A DNA stretch of 64,000 nt from Aphrocallistes beatrix. Taxonomy: Eukaryota; Porifera; Hexactinellida; Sceptrulophora; Aphrocallistidae. A model generated the notes under the pieces. It searched no databases and was not told the DNA's origin. It was given only the letters and a program-made list of their open reading frames with translations. Position 1 is the first letter of the stretch. Each line of letters starts with the position of its first letter. The translations under genes were made by a program, and so were the position numbers. The stretch spans positions 9,335,524 through 9,399,523 of the forward strand of contig OY725488.1 of assembly GCA_963281255.1 (NCBI GenBank). Reading direction: 5' to 3'. Of this stretch, positions 33,590 through 44,484 are shown one piece after another.

Positions 33590-34091
33590 GTTCCGAAATA
33601 CCTAAGCTAATTGTTTTCTGGATGTATATAAATATGTAACATCCTAGGTTGCTGTAGTGCGTATGGATATCCAGCAACCAAGGAACTTAAATGCGTCTTC
33701 CCCTATTTGCACGTCTAAACCTTAAAGGATCCTATGGTTTGCCATCACGTACGTATGTAGTGCACCCTGAGCAATATGGTACAACTCCCTATAAGAGCTG
33801 CACTAAAAACCATATAAGTTTGTAAATGTTCTAAACTGCTCATATAGAGTATTTCGCAATGTAGAATCCAATTTTCATACTTAAAAAATGTCGTATTGTG
33901 GATATCATCCCATGTGTTACTAAAATACTATGTATATATACATTTTTTCATACTTTTTATTGAATTTGTTTTTAAAGTAGAAACGAGATCTCACCGACTA
34001 ATATAGGATATTCCACTATGTAGAATCCAACATTCATGGAAGAGTATTAGAATGTTATAACCTGAATATTTCATGTTTACTAAAGTATGTA
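33590..34091. other. 5' flank of the fusion gene
   Basis: No further exon is seen. A conspicuous TATA box within 100 bases on the minus strand was not identified with confidence. A short duplicated phrase (ATTCCACTATGTAGAATCCAA near 34010 and TTCGCAATGTAGAATCCAA near 33850) indicates a small tandem repeat. Confidence 0.4.
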
Positions 34092-34320
34092 CAGTCCACT
34101 TCCGAAAACCGGGGCTCCCTTAAACCAGGGCAGACTGCAAACCGGGGCGCGCATCCGGAAAAAGATGGTCGTGTTCTATACAAATTACTCTCGGAAACCG
34201 GGGCGCTTGTTCGAAAACCGGGCCGAGTTTGGGTTATATTTTTCTTTGCAAAATTATGTTTTTACGAATTGCGAGCAGTTATGTATTATTTGTCGTATAG
34301 GGATTCAGAAAATTAGTTGA
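34092..34320. mobile_element. one end of a pogo-type MITE, AAACCGGGGC family
   Basis: After a TA (34090-34091) the sequence begins CAGTCCACTTCCGAAAAC and contains four AAACCGGG(G)C words in about 130 bp, the usual subterminal design. No complementary right end was found downstream, so the element is truncated or its partner end has decayed. The open frame across it is not considered a gene. Confidence 0.6.
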
Positions 34321-35892
34321 ATAACAATAAAACATTAGATCGTGGGAATTCTCTTAGCTGCATCTCACTGAAATATTTCTGTTTAAATTTATAAGAATCC
34401 TCGTGAAATTACATAACTTACTATAATTTCTTTATGAAAATATCAAAATTGGTTGTAGTATATACTAGCACTTAAAATTTACAAGTAGATTTGAATAAGA
34501 CTGCTATTAAACCAGCTCTATTTGTACTTGTAGATCAATACAACTGCAAGATATTGCTATTCTATGGAAATCCAATAAAAAGATAATCATCCAATTCATA
34601 CGTAGTAATTAGATATACTACAGGCTATTGCCATGCATGTAGGTTTAGTTGTTCTTCTCTGTACACTATGGAGGAGAAAGTCGATTGAGTCTGCATTTTG
34701 GAAAGCAATATTTATAACAATAGCTTGCAATCAGTTTCTCAATGGTATAATGATCACGAACATGTTGACATTTAGAATATTTCTGCGTATCATACTTTTT
34801 TTGTCCTGAAATGTTAATCCTGTGACAAAGAGTTACTGATTCTATGAAAAATATATTTAGCTACTAGTAATTACCATTATTATTGACTCTCAGGAAGTTT
34901 ATCAGGTTTCGAGTATAACAAGATATTATCGAGAATGAGTTCACCAATTATTTTGCAAATGTGAAGTTAGTACAGTATTCAACTGAACTTATTCGATATT
35001 GGGAGTCTTACAATAGCTTTGAAAAATTGATGTTGCGATGAAAAACAACCGTTAATTATCTTTTTCCTCTCTAGATGGTTAAATTCTATTTAACTGTAGA
35101 ATACCTAGCATTTATATGGCTTCGCACTTTTATGGTTTCGGTGCCAGAGAAAATGAATGGGAGACATCCGCGATAGACACTGTGTCCCCAGTGGGCATTC
35201 TACGTAAAACTAGAATGTTATAAAACGTCAATCGACAGAGTGCACAGTGCAACTCCATTAAGTAACTTGAATCGTAGGATATTTCAATTTTCTCCATGCT
35301 ACAGCCAATGAGATTTCAAGTTTAGAGAGCCATCGTGATTCTTTATAATCATTGAGTTAGATTTAATTCCCTATTCGCGCAATAAAATCAACGCCAACTG
35401 TAGTGGTAAATCGCTGGATTCTGATTGGCTAAGACATTTTGACACCGTTAGTCAAAAGGTGTGAAAATTATTGGAATTTGGACCCAGGTTCAAATCTCAA
35501 CCATATAAGGAATATATGTTGCAATTCTGGTCCAATTTGACCCAATAGAATTTCCAGGAACGTGCAGACGGATGGACGTCGCACACCGATCATGATATAA
35601 GGCATCTAAAGCATCTATACTACTAGGAACTGCACATTTAAATGCCCTGGGATTCCCTAGTTGAATCTTCACATTGATAAAGTACCAATTTGGGTTGTTC
35701 AAATACAATTTAAACAATTTTAAGCATAAAATATATCAGTGAAGATTTTTCTTTAAAATAGATCACAAAACATCCCTGAACGCTAAATCCCTAGACGGCT
35801 GGCACGTATGGGGTATCACATAATCAAACAATATCGAACCTCTTATCGATATTATCGAACCCTAAGCTATTTCAAGTTTGAATATAGTGCTT
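34321..35892. other. AT-rich intergenic
   Basis: No gene was recognised. Short frames (35490-35717, minus) have no family resemblance. Confidence 0.4.
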
Positions 35893-35899
35893 ATTATAA
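35893..35899 (+). promoter_or_regulatory. candidate TATA element of coiled-coil/NHL gene 1
   Basis: TTATAAATG lies about 55 bases before the ATG. The preceding CCCTAAGCTATTTCAAGT and the following TGTGATTGAT and TTGATATTAGTT blocks recur before the interrupted copy (38020-38110). The ATTAGTT block also recurs before the other two family members. Confidence 0.35.
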
Positions 35900-35948
35900 A
35901 TGTGATTGATTTTCACTTATTGATATTAGTTTGCATTTGGATCGAGTA

Positions 35949-37214
35949 ATGGCCACGCGTCTACCAGCAGAATCATTGCTGGGAGAGGAGAGGGTGGAGA
36001 TAGAGTTGGAGGAGTTGAGGAGTCAGGTGCAGAGAGAGAAAGAGAAAGTGAGAAAATATTTCCATCAGCTCCACCTGCTGCTAGCAGCTAGAGAGGAAAG
36101 TGTGTTGAGAGAGCTAGATGAGATTGTAGATCGAGTGAGAGCAGAGTTGACAGAGAAGAGAGCTCTCCTCCAACAGCTGAACACAGCTCGAGAGGGTCTG
36201 GAGAGAGATCTGACACAGAACAAGTTGAGAGAACTGCTTCAGAAGAATGTGCGTAGTCTGGAAGATGGTGTGGGAGAAGTGTTGGGTAGAGGAGTGAGAG
36301 TTGGGTGGTTAGAGGTGGAGTGGAATGTGGAGGGAGTAGAAGTGTCAGTGAGTGATGTGTGTAAGGTTGTGTGTCTGAAGGCGAAACCTGTGCAACGTGT
36401 GGACTATTCTGTGAAAGTACGTCCTGTCTGGTCTCGTGTCACTAGAGGGGGAGGTCCTGATCAGATTTCATATCCAAACCAGATAACTATTGACAATACA
36501 ACACAGAATATATTTGTAGCAGATATGTACTGTCCTAGAATTCAAGTGTTTAATTCAGAAGGTTACCATCTCTACACGACTACTGATGGGATAGTAGGAG
36601 GATCTAATGGAATAGCTCTAACCAATGAATTCCTTTTCGTGATAAATGATAAAAATTTGTTGAAACTGAACAAATCATCAAACAAATTAGTTGAGTCAGT
36701 GGAAACAGAGAATCCTATTTGCGGAATTGAAGTTGATGAACAGATAAACATTTATGGATGTGAGTATTACTACCAATCAATAGTTGTATTTGACATGAAT
36801 CTGAAATTTCTGAGAAGAATCAAACTGAAATCATCTCATTTACAATCAAATACTGAAACTCACTGTATGAAACTCTATCAGAACAACATGTATGTAATGT
36901 TTGGTCCCTGTCCTACTTTCCATCTCCAGATATTTTCTCTAGAAGGAGATCTGATAAGATGTTTGATACCCAAAGAAGAGATTGGATGGAGTTATTTCTT
37001 TACAATCGATCAAGTGGGGAATATCATAGTAGCTGATTGGTTAGGTAGTCAAATCAAGATATTCAGCAATGAAGGAGATACAATACACACCATTACCAAT
37101 GAAGACTTAGCTGAGAATGAAAGATTCTACTGTCCTACTAGATTAATACTAGATAATTCAAATAGGATTATTGTAGCACAGTTGAATTCTGAGAGTTGTC
37201 TACAAGCTTTCTGA
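35949..37214 (+). CDS. coiled-coil/NHL beta-propeller protein, family member 1
   Basis: An intronless 421-residue protein starting MATRLPAESLLGEERVEIEL. Residues about 10-115 are rich in Glu, Leu, Arg and Gln with heptad spacing (VQREKEKVRKYFHQLHLLLA; LLQQLNTAREGLERDL), a coiled coil like that after the B-box in TRIM proteins. RING and B-box are absent. Residues about 150-421 form an NHL propeller with blades such as SYPNQITIDNTTQNIFVAD, NGIALTNEFLFVI, FFTIDQVGNIIVADWLGSQIKIF and PTRLILDNSNRIIVAQ, ending in CLQAF. It is likely a cytosolic scaffold. Members 2-4 of the same family lie at 38123, 53918 and 63221. A poly(A) signal AATAAA lies at about 37280. Confidence 0.88.
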   Translation: MATRLPAESLLGEERVEIELEELRSQVQREKEKVRKYFHQLHLLLAAREESVLRELDEIVDRVRAELTEKRALLQQLNTAREGLERDLTQNKLRELLQKNVRSLEDGVGEVLGRGVRVGWLEVEWNVEGVEVSVSDVCKVVCLKAKPVQRVDYSVKVRPVWSRVTRGGGPDQISYPNQITIDNTTQNIFVADMYCPRIQVFNSEGYHLYTTTDGIVGGSNGIALTNEFLFVINDKNLLKLNKSSNKLVESVETENPICGIEVDEQINIYGCEYYYQSIVVFDMNLKFLRRIKLKSSHLQSNTETHCMKLYQNNMYVMFGPCPTFHLQIFSLEGDLIRCLIPKEEIGWSYFFTIDQVGNIIVADWLGSQIKIFSNEGDTIHTITNEDLAENERFYCPTRLILDNSNRIIVAQLNSESCLQAF

Positions 37215-38122
37215 TAGAATTAATTATTGTTCTGAAAGTAAAATATTGTTCATATTTTTTTCTATTTTATTTAATCTTAATAAATTTGTCCTATTGTCTC
37301 TCTAATCCTATTTTAAAAAAGGCATCTTCCTTAAAGTAAATGGGATAGTCCAGTCATGTTGGTGCTTGGACCTGGCAGAAGAAACAGAAGATCCACCATT
37401 GTAAAGTGATCTTCATCTAGTTCCATAGTTAATACTCCAAATCGTGTTATCTTTCTTTATCTTGGTACAATTAATTACTCAAACTCATGTATTCAAGAAA
37501 CATGAAAAGTATTTCAAATTTCCATCATATAGTCATATATATCATATATTCCATCATATAGGAGTGTTTCTTACTTTTTCAGACTTCCACACCCCATCAG
37601 CTTTCAAAGTAAACTCTCGCACCCCTAGTAAACCTAGCGACTAATAACATACTCATGGATATCTTGTATATAGTATTTAATAATATATTTAAGCTGTTTT
37701 TTTTACTAGATAATTTATCGAGTAAATGTCTTAGTACCCTTCGAGTAGGCAAAATTGAATAAATTTGTTATTACTTAGTAAATATTAAACATACTTTCTC
37801 GCACCCTCAGGGGTACGAGGGACGTAATTCAAATTTTCGTGAAATGTATTTCAGGTAGTTTCCCTGCACATTTACTTATATTCTTGGATGCAATTCGCGA
37901 TTTTGTTCATTTAAATACGTTATTATTATTTATTTCAAAATAGTTTACAAAGAATCCCTGAACACAGTTTCACACACAACTGGCAGGTGTCCATATATCC
38001 AAATAATATTTCTTGTTGAACCCTAAGCTATTTCAAGTCAATAGAGTTGTTATTCTGAATGTGATTGATCTATTCAGTTATCTTTTCTTATTGATATTAG
38101 TTCATATTTGCATCGAGTAGTA
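37215..38122. other. 3' flank of member 1 and promoter region of member 2
   Basis: Contains AATAAA near 37280 and, from about 37940, a segment homologous to the 35750-35940 region upstream of member 1. No other gene is visible. The frame 37444-37644 has no recognised family. Confidence 0.45.
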
Positions 38123-38159
38123 ATGGCCACCGTGCCACGGGCCTTATTCACTAAACTTA

Positions 38160-38425
38160 ACTTAAGTTTTGCTTAACTTAAAACTTAAGTATAACTTAAG
38201 CAAAAACTAAGTATTTGCTTAACTTTAAGCAAAACTTAAGCAAAACTTAAGTATTTGCTTAAACTTAAGCAAAACTTAAGCAAAACTTAAGTATTTGCTT
38301 AAACTTAAGCAAAACTTAAGTTAAACTTAAGTTTTGCTTAAGTTGGTATTCACTAAGCTAAACTTAAGCAAAATCTAAGTATTTGCTTAACTTTAAGCAA
38401 AATCTAAGTATTTGCTTAACTTGAG
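38160..38425. repeat. Harbinger left subterminal TTAAG array
   Basis: About fifteen overlapping copies of CTTAAG/AACTTAAGC-type words, many separated by TATTTG, occur just inside the left terminal repeat. Because CTTAAG is its own complement, the array can fold on itself. A similar array in opposite orientation lies at 41325-41565. Confidence 0.8.
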
Positions 38426-38588
38426 AAATAGCCAAGAATTTGCTTGCTTTACAAAAATGTCAAGAATTTAATACTTTTGAATTATCCAAATGCAATCACT
38501 ATCAAGTTCCATGGTTAAATTATATGAACAATAGTCCTATTAAATAGTTATAAATTTCTGAAGAAATATTCTAGTTTAGTTAGATTTC

Positions 38589-39644
38589 ATGGCTTCTGCA
38601 CTAATTTTATTTGAGATTGAAATTGAAATTATTGAAAACAGTTTACGTCGCCAAAGAGTTTTTAGGGATCGACTTAACCCAATGGAGGCATATTCTGACT
38701 TCGATTTTATCGCTAGATACAGAATAACGAAGTATATGTTTGTAAACCTCTTGAACAACATTTCCATCAAACTTCATCGATCTACTGCTCGTTCCCACTC
38801 AATCGCTCCAGCAACACAACTAGCTGTAGCTCTGCAGTTCTTAGCTACTGGAACTTTTCAGACAGTTATCGCATCCGCACATGGAATCTCGCAAACGTCT
38901 GTATCGAGATGCGTAACTGCTGTGACTAAAGCATTAACCAGCATAGCTCCAGCATATATCAAATTTCCGAATACAACTCGACAAAGGGTCATTCAAGAAT
39001 ATTTCTTAAAGAAATACAAGTTCCCACTAGTTCTTGGATGTATTGATGGCTCCCATGTTCCCATCCTTGCGCCATCAACGAATGAGGATCTCTATGTTAA
39101 CCGAAAGGGATTTCACTCTATAAACATCCAAGCAATTTGTGACCATGAATTTCGCTTCATCAATGCTGTTGTCAAATGGCCCGGCTGCACTCATGATGCT
39201 TTTATTTGGCGTCAATCAGGCATCAACCGGGAGATAACAAGTGGTGGGATTGAAACTGTCCATGGGTGGCTCTTAGGTGATAGTGCGTATGGATTACGTA
39301 CTAAGTTAATGACTCCTATAACTTCTCCAGCTACACCTGGGCAAAGAAGGTATAATCGGGCTTTCCTTAAAGTTCGTCAAACAATTGAGTGCACTTTCGG
39401 TATTTGGAAGAGCCGTTGGAGGTCCATGGATAGAACAGGAGGGACTCTCTGTTATAGTCCTGAAAAATGCTGTAAAATAATCATCGCTACTATGGTGCTG
39501 CATAACATGTGTATCGACCATGGCCTCCTGACCGAACTCGAAGCAACAATGGATGAACCCACTCCTGACATTGATTATCTGCAGGAACCTTCAGAAAATG
39601 GTATCATAATGGGGGAAGCTATAGTAACTGAATTTTTCCAGTAA
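38589..39644 (+). CDS. Harbinger DDE transposase
   Basis: A 351-residue protein of the DDE_Tnp_4/HARBI1 family. It starts MASALILFEIEIEIIENS. A helix-turn-helix-like region lies at about residues 60-130 (LAVALQFLATGTFQTVIASAHGISQTSVSRC). The catalytic residues appear in VLGCIDGSHVPI (first Asp), HGWLLGDSAYGL (second Asp) and RQTIECTFGIWKSRW (Glu). The length is usual for the family and no stop or frameshift is seen. It acts with the SANT protein encoded divergently at 39939-40754, which in characterised Harbinger systems binds the ends and helps nuclear import. Confidence 0.93.
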   Translation: MASALILFEIEIEIIENSLRRQRVFRDRLNPMEAYSDFDFIARYRITKYMFVNLLNNISIKLHRSTARSHSIAPATQLAVALQFLATGTFQTVIASAHGISQTSVSRCVTAVTKALTSIAPAYIKFPNTTRQRVIQEYFLKKYKFPLVLGCIDGSHVPILAPSTNEDLYVNRKGFHSINIQAICDHEFRFINAVVKWPGCTHDAFIWRQSGINREITSGGIETVHGWLLGDSAYGLRTKLMTPITSPATPGQRRYNRAFLKVRQTIECTFGIWKSRWRSMDRTGGTLCYSPEKCCKIIIATMVLHNMCIDHGLLTELEATMDEPTPDIDYLQEPSENGIIMGEAIVTEFFQ

Positions 39645-39938
39645 ATTATGCTTTATCATTGCATGTCAAATTTATTTAATTTTATTTGACTTTACATTGT
39701 ATTGAATTCCAATTACCCATTCTTAATACATTTTAATATACAGTTGAAACCGCTTCGTCGGAACACTTTCAGAGTACGGTGGCTCTCGATTATCCGATAT
39801 GATGTCCCGATTCATGATGATTTTTAGTTTAAAGAAATTATTTTCGACAATTCTATCCTGATTAAGCTGCTTCACTGTCTCGACATCATAACTAGTTATC
39901 TGAAATCATTAAGATTACAAAGTGAACAGAAATAGTAA

Positions 39939-40754
39939 TTAATAATCACTGGAACTTGGAGGATAGAAAGGTCCTGAAGGGAAACTCTTAGGATAGGATG
40001 GCGGAGCAAATGGTCCTGCGAATGGATGCATATGAGGCTGTGTCAAGGCAGATAACATCACTTTTTGGTTTGCGATCATCTCTGGTAGATTCTGCAACAT
40101 ATCTCCTATTCTCTGCATATGCGATTCAATTCTCTCTAAACTTGACTCTATTCTTTTGACTACAGCCAACTTCTCTTCTTCCTTCTCTAACAAAATCTGT
40201 TTAGTATTTGTCAGTTGCATATCTGCAGTTGCGCCAGATAGTGGGTACGAAAACTTTCTTTTTCGACTGGGTAGTCCCGCCAGGTTGGGTTGCTCATCAT
40301 CCGTTGAAAACAGAGGGCTTGTGACCATTTGATCAGAATCATAAGACACTTGGGAGTGAGTAGGTTCATTCGTGATGTCTACCCCAGAAGCGATGCCCTC
40401 AAATAATTGTTTCCCTTTGATGCTTTGGATTTTCTCCTCCAGTGGAGTTAGTTCACTTCCAGGGGGACCTCCGCCAGTTTTTTTCATCGAAGCAAGCTTA
40501 TCGGCAATTAGTGGTTTATGCTTGCTCAGGAGGTTGGACCACTTTTTGAGGACATCGTCTCGATTCCTTGATGTGCCATGAAGTGTTGACAATCCAGACG
40601 CGACTTCATCCCAAACTGTGTTCTTCTCTTCGAAATTGAAGGAAGCACTCAAACTGCCAAACAGTTGGGATTTTCTCTCCTGAATTAAATCCACTAAGGA
40701 GTTTATTTCTTCAGAGGAAAAGTTTTTCGCCCGGGGTTTGGATTTTTCTGCCAT
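39939..40754 (-). CDS. Harbinger Myb/SANT-like DNA-binding protein
   Basis: A 271-residue protein whose N-terminal 80 residues form a trihelical Myb/SANT-like domain (FSSEEINSLVDLIQERK, then TVWDEVASGLSTLHG and RDDVLKKWSNLLSKHK). It has a basic segment SRKRK near residue 165, a helical/coiled region with ERIESHMQRIGDML, and a Pro-rich C-terminus (FAGPFAPPSYPKSFPSGP). It is convergent with the transposase gene and inside the same terminal repeats, so it belongs to the element and not to the host. Confidence 0.88.
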   Translation of the reverse strand: MAEKSKPRAKNFSSEEINSLVDLIQERKSQLFGSLSASFNFEEKNTVWDEVASGLSTLHGTSRNRDDVLKKWSNLLSKHKPLIADKLASMKKTGGGPPGSELTPLEEKIQSIKGKQLFEGIASGVDITNEPTHSQVSYDSDQMVTSPLFSTDDEQPNLAGLPSRKRKFSYPLSGATADMQLTNTKQILLEKEEEKLAVVKRIESSLERIESHMQRIGDMLQNLPEMIANQKVMLSALTQPHMHPFAGPFAPPSYPKSFPSGPFYPPSSSDY

Positions 40755-40934
40755 TAGTTTCAGTATTTCTTATTCCGTGAGATGTTTCGAATTTATTTGT
40801 TCTTGTTTCCAGCAGTAGTTTATATAGTAGTTTGTTTTCAGATGTTTGTTCTGGAAAACGTTTGTAGAATAATTATTCATATTCTATAGTAGATATTCGC
40901 TAACTTCCATTTAGATCACATACTTAAGTATAAT

Positions 40935-41165
40935 CATTTTAATACGTCATGGATGTCATGGATATATTTAGACAATTAGATTCTTTACGCATCTCAATCA
41001 CTCTTCGAAAACATTTGTATTCTAATAATATTCAAGCAGTTATTCGCCAGCTTCCAATTAGATCATTTTAATACGTCATGGATGTCATGGATATATTTAG
41101 ACAATTAGATTCTTTACGCATCTCAATCACTCTTCGAAAACATTTGTATTCTAATAATATTCTAG
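40935..41165. repeat. 129-bp direct duplication in the Harbinger element
   Basis: AATACGTCATGGATGTCATGG occurs at 40941 and 41070, and the following about 95 bases are almost identical. A third, diverged start is seen near 40885. The duplication lies between the SANT gene promoter and the right subterminal array. Confidence 0.75.
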
Positions 41166-42485
41166 CAGTTTAATACCACAGATAGAACTGACAAAACACT
41201 CCTAGCGCGGCAATGATTCATACAACAGAAATAAAAACTGCCTACAAGCTTTTATATTAATTTATAGACCGACGAAACACGATTTACAAAATAATTTAAG
41301 AGTTAAATCAACCCCAGACATGACTTAAGTTTAAAACTAAATATTTGCTTAAGTTTAAGCAAATACTTAGTTTTTGCTTAAAGTTAAGCAAATACTTAGT
41401 TTTTGCTTAAGTTTAGCTTAGTGAATACCAACTTAAGCAAAACTTAAGTTTAACTTAAGTTTTGCTTAACTTTAAGCAAATACTTAAGTTTTGCTTAAGT
41501 TTTGCTTAAGTTTAAGCAAATACTTAGTTTTTGCTTAAAGTTAAGCAAAACTTAAGTTAAGAAGTTTAGTGAATAAGGGCCGTGCACGCCTCTATCAGCA
41601 GAATCATTGCTGGGAGAGGAGAGGGTGGGGAGAGAATTGGAGGAATTGAGGAGTCATGTACAGAGAGAGAAAGAGAAAGTGAGAAGTTATTTCCATCAGC
41701 TCCACCTGCTGCTAGCAGCTAGAGAGGAAAGTGTGTTACGAGATCTAGATGAAATTGTAGATCTAGTGAGAGCAGAGTTGACAGAGAAGAGAACTCTCCT
41801 TCAACAACTGAACACAGCTCGAGAGGATCTGGAGAGAGATCTGACAGAGAACAAGTTGAGAGAACTGCTTCAGAAGAATGTGCGTAGTCTGGAAGATGGT
41901 ATTGGAGAAGTGTTTGGAGAAGAAGGATTGACAGTTGGGTGGGTAGAGGTGGAGTGGAACGTGCAGGGAGTAGAAGTGTCAGTTTATGATTTGTGTATGG
42001 TTGTGTATCTGAATGAGAAACCTGTGCAACGTGTGGACTATTCTGTGAAAGTACGTCCTGTCTGGTCTCGTGGTCCTGAAGGAGAAGGAACTGATCGGAT
42101 TTCAACCCCAAGTCAGATAGCTATTGACAACACAACACATAATATTTTTGTGGCAGATAGCACATGTCCTGGGATTCAAGTGTTCAATTCGGATGGAAAC
42201 CATATCTACTCTATTACCGATGGGATAGGAGGAGGATCTACTGCTATTGCTCTAACCAAAGAATTCTTTTTCGTGAAGAGTGGACCCAATTTACTTAAAT
42301 TTAACAAATCTTCTAACACCGTAATTGAATCAGTGAAAACAGTGAATTTTAGATTTGGAATTGATGTGGATGAACTGATGAATATTTATGGATGTATTCA
42401 AGGCAATCAATCAATAGTTGTATTTGACATGGATCTGAAATTCCTGAGAAGAATCGACCTGAAATCATCTCATTTACAATCAAAT

Positions 42486-42645
42486 ATAATGTGGATCTAT
42501 AATCTATAGTTTTAATATCAATCAACAATGCAACCAATAATTACTACGATATATATATCATCAATTCTCAAATAATCTCCAGTAATCCTATCTACTTAAT
42601 AGTTAACTTTGGTTACTTAACAAGTTCTGAATTAACATTATTATA
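42486..42645 (-). repeat. gypsy 3' LTR
   Basis: The 160-bp repeat at the 3' end of the minus-strand element, identical by eye to the other LTR. A purine-rich tract (GAGGAAGGAGATA on the minus strand, about 42646-42660) lies immediately upstream, as expected for the plus-strand primer. Confidence 0.93.
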
Positions 42646-42660
42646 TATCTCCTTCCTCAA
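42646..42660 (-). other. gypsy polypurine tract
   Basis: Minus-strand GAGGAAGGAGATA directly abuts the 3' LTR, the expected place for priming plus-strand DNA synthesis. Confidence 0.6.
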
Positions 42661-42682
42661 GATTTACGAACTCGCCCTCGAG

Positions 42683-44389
42683 TTAATCTACAACATAATC
42701 TCCTAAGTATTTAGGTAACCTCCGAACACGTTGCGAACGGCGCACAGGGCTCTTCAATGGTGTGGACAATCCTCTGTTGAGTGAGTCGTTCCATTTCCCT
42801 GGGCTACTAATAATCTGATTCGGGGATTCCATAGAAAAGCTAGTATCTTCCCCCATACTATGAGACGAAATTTCAAATTCTCTGGAACTATCGACTGAAT
42901 TGTCCAGGACTTCTTCTATGCTCCCTTCGTATTCTCTTCCTTCCAAGGTGTTTTCATAACTTCCCTCAGTTACCCTGGGAATGCTTCCCCTGCTAACTTC
43001 TGGTGTGCACCTACTTGAATCTCGTACAGGAATTCTACCTATCACCCTTTCACTTCTCTCGAATGGTTCACTGGTCAATTTGTTATTTGAATCATCTAGC
43101 TGATCATGTACTATAGCCCTGCCTAGTAATCCATCGGACCGCAAATTACGATGCTGTAAGCGATTAATGTGAACTACGCGAGTTGAGCCGTCCCTATTTT
43201 GAATTTTTGCTGATACTGGACTCTTCATCTCTACAATTTCCCATCCACCCTCCCACTTGCTATCTAGTTTCCTAGATACCCCTCCATGAGGTATTGATAG
43301 CCAAACCGGATCTCCCCTTGTAAAAACAGTCAGCCTTGACAGGGAGTCGTAATATTTCTTCTGGCGTTTTTGGGCTTCGATTATGTTACCTTCTACGAAT
43401 CCACGAAGTTCTGCCAACTTTTTACGCAGAAACAATTCATATGAACTAGGATTATGCTCTGCAGGTTTTTCATGATGTATCACGTTAGGGGGATCTCGCC
43501 CATACATTAGTTCAAATGGTGTTATACCAGTTGAAGAATGTTTAGTCGTTCTGTAAGCGTAGAGCACTAATGGAAGAAATTCCTCCCACTCATGACTTTT
43601 ATCCACATAGCATCTTAACATCTGGAGAACTGTACGGTTCCCGCGCTCTACTAGAGCGTTCCCTTGTGGATGATATGCGGTGGTACGTGTTTTTTGGATT
43701 CCAAGTGTTTTACACGTTTCTTTTAGTAGCGAAGATTCAAAATTCCGGCCTTGGTCAGAATGCAGAAACTCTGGTGTTCCTAATCTGGCAAAGACCTCAA
43801 CCAACAAGTTAGTAATAGTTTCCGCCTTTTGGTCCTTCATAGGAAAACATTCTATCCATTTTGAAAATGCATCTTCTGCCACCAATAGGTATCTATTCCC
43901 TTTACTGCTGAGAGGAACTTCGAGTACATCAACCTGAAACAATTGCATCGTACGACCTATCGGTGTGTTTTGAAGTGGTGCTCTAGTAGGAAGAGGAAGC
44001 TTTGCCTTCTGACAAACTTCGCATGATGCAACATAATTTACTACATCTGATGCCATATTAACCCAATAACCAACTAATTTCAATCGACTCAATGTTCTCT
44101 CCATTCCTTGGTGCCCAGCTTCATCGTGAACTTGACTTAGTATCTCTCTTTTCATGGTGTCTGGAATGACAGTCACAGTGCTGGTATCGGAAAATGGTTC
44201 GATCTTGTAGCTGCGAACCAAAACACCGTTCATTAACTGTAATTGATGCTGAATTTGCTTGTACCTTTTAAACTCAGGCTGGTCCCATTCTAACCCAGAG
44301 AACCGTTTAGGTAACGGAACAATTTCAATTTCCTTCATTATTCTCGAAATGTTTTGATCTCGTAATTGTTCTGCCTGAACACGGGACAT
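42683..44389 (-). CDS. gypsy pol, integrase part
   Basis: The 568-codon frame includes the integrase zinc domain (HDEAGHQGMERTLSR ... CEVCQ) and the DDE core: VDVLEVP (first Asp), FLHSDQGRNFES (second Asp) and GNALVERGNRTV (Glu). After these comes a chromodomain-less C-terminal segment with GDPVWLSIP and VVHINRLQ. The apparent Met start is inside the polyprotein, because the RNase H frame upstream leads into this frame after a one-base shift near 44565. The last about 130 residues are Ser/Glu-rich. It inserts the cDNA into the host genome. Confidence 0.9.
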   Translation of the reverse strand: MSRVQAEQLRDQNISRIMKEIEIVPLPKRFSGLEWDQPEFKRYKQIQHQLQLMNGVLVRSYKIEPFSDTSTVTVIPDTMKREILSQVHDEAGHQGMERTLSRLKLVGYWVNMASDVVNYVASCEVCQKAKLPLPTRAPLQNTPIGRTMQLFQVDVLEVPLSSKGNRYLLVAEDAFSKWIECFPMKDQKAETITNLLVEVFARLGTPEFLHSDQGRNFESSLLKETCKTLGIQKTRTTAYHPQGNALVERGNRTVLQMLRCYVDKSHEWEEFLPLVLYAYRTTKHSSTGITPFELMYGRDPPNVIHHEKPAEHNPSSYELFLRKKLAELRGFVEGNIIEAQKRQKKYYDSLSRLTVFTRGDPVWLSIPHGGVSRKLDSKWEGGWEIVEMKSPVSAKIQNRDGSTRVVHINRLQHRNLRSDGLLGRAIVHDQLDDSNNKLTSEPFERSERVIGRIPVRDSSRCTPEVSRGSIPRVTEGSYENTLEGREYEGSIEEVLDNSVDSSREFEISSHSMGEDTSFSMESPNQIISSPGKWNDSLNRGLSTPLKSPVRRSQRVRRLPKYLGDYVVD

Positions 44390-44484
44390 AGATGGTATTC
44401 TAGTTAATTCAGTTACTGCCGTATGCTTCCAACTATTAATCTGGAAATTTGTTTCTCTGTTGCCGTTATCTGCTTGTATAGACT

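Larger units (their letters stand above)
38136..41584 (+). mobile_element. Harbinger (PIF) transposon, apparently complete
   Basis: The ends CACGGGCCTTATTCACTA (38136) and TAGTGAATAAGGGCCGTG (to 41584) are inverted with one mismatch. Inside each end is a long array of TTAAGCAAAACTTAAG / TATTTGCTTAA words (38160-38425 and 41325-41565). The element carries a DDE transposase on the plus strand and a SANT/Myb-like protein on the minus strand, the standard two-gene Harbinger layout. Both frames are open. The exact boundary is ambiguous because CCGTGC occurs at 38130-38135 and 41580-41585, overlapping the terminal repeat. The usual 3-bp duplication is not evident. Confidence 0.9.

Noticed and set aside
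34087-34320. Arg/Gly-containing open frame near 34.1 kb
   Set aside because: It is translation of MITE subterminal repeats (AAACCGGGGC).
35102-35165. Possible tRNA or other small RNA genes in the GC-mixed intergenic stretches
   Set aside because: No cloverleaf pairing with standard A and B boxes could be traced by eye here or elsewhere in the window.
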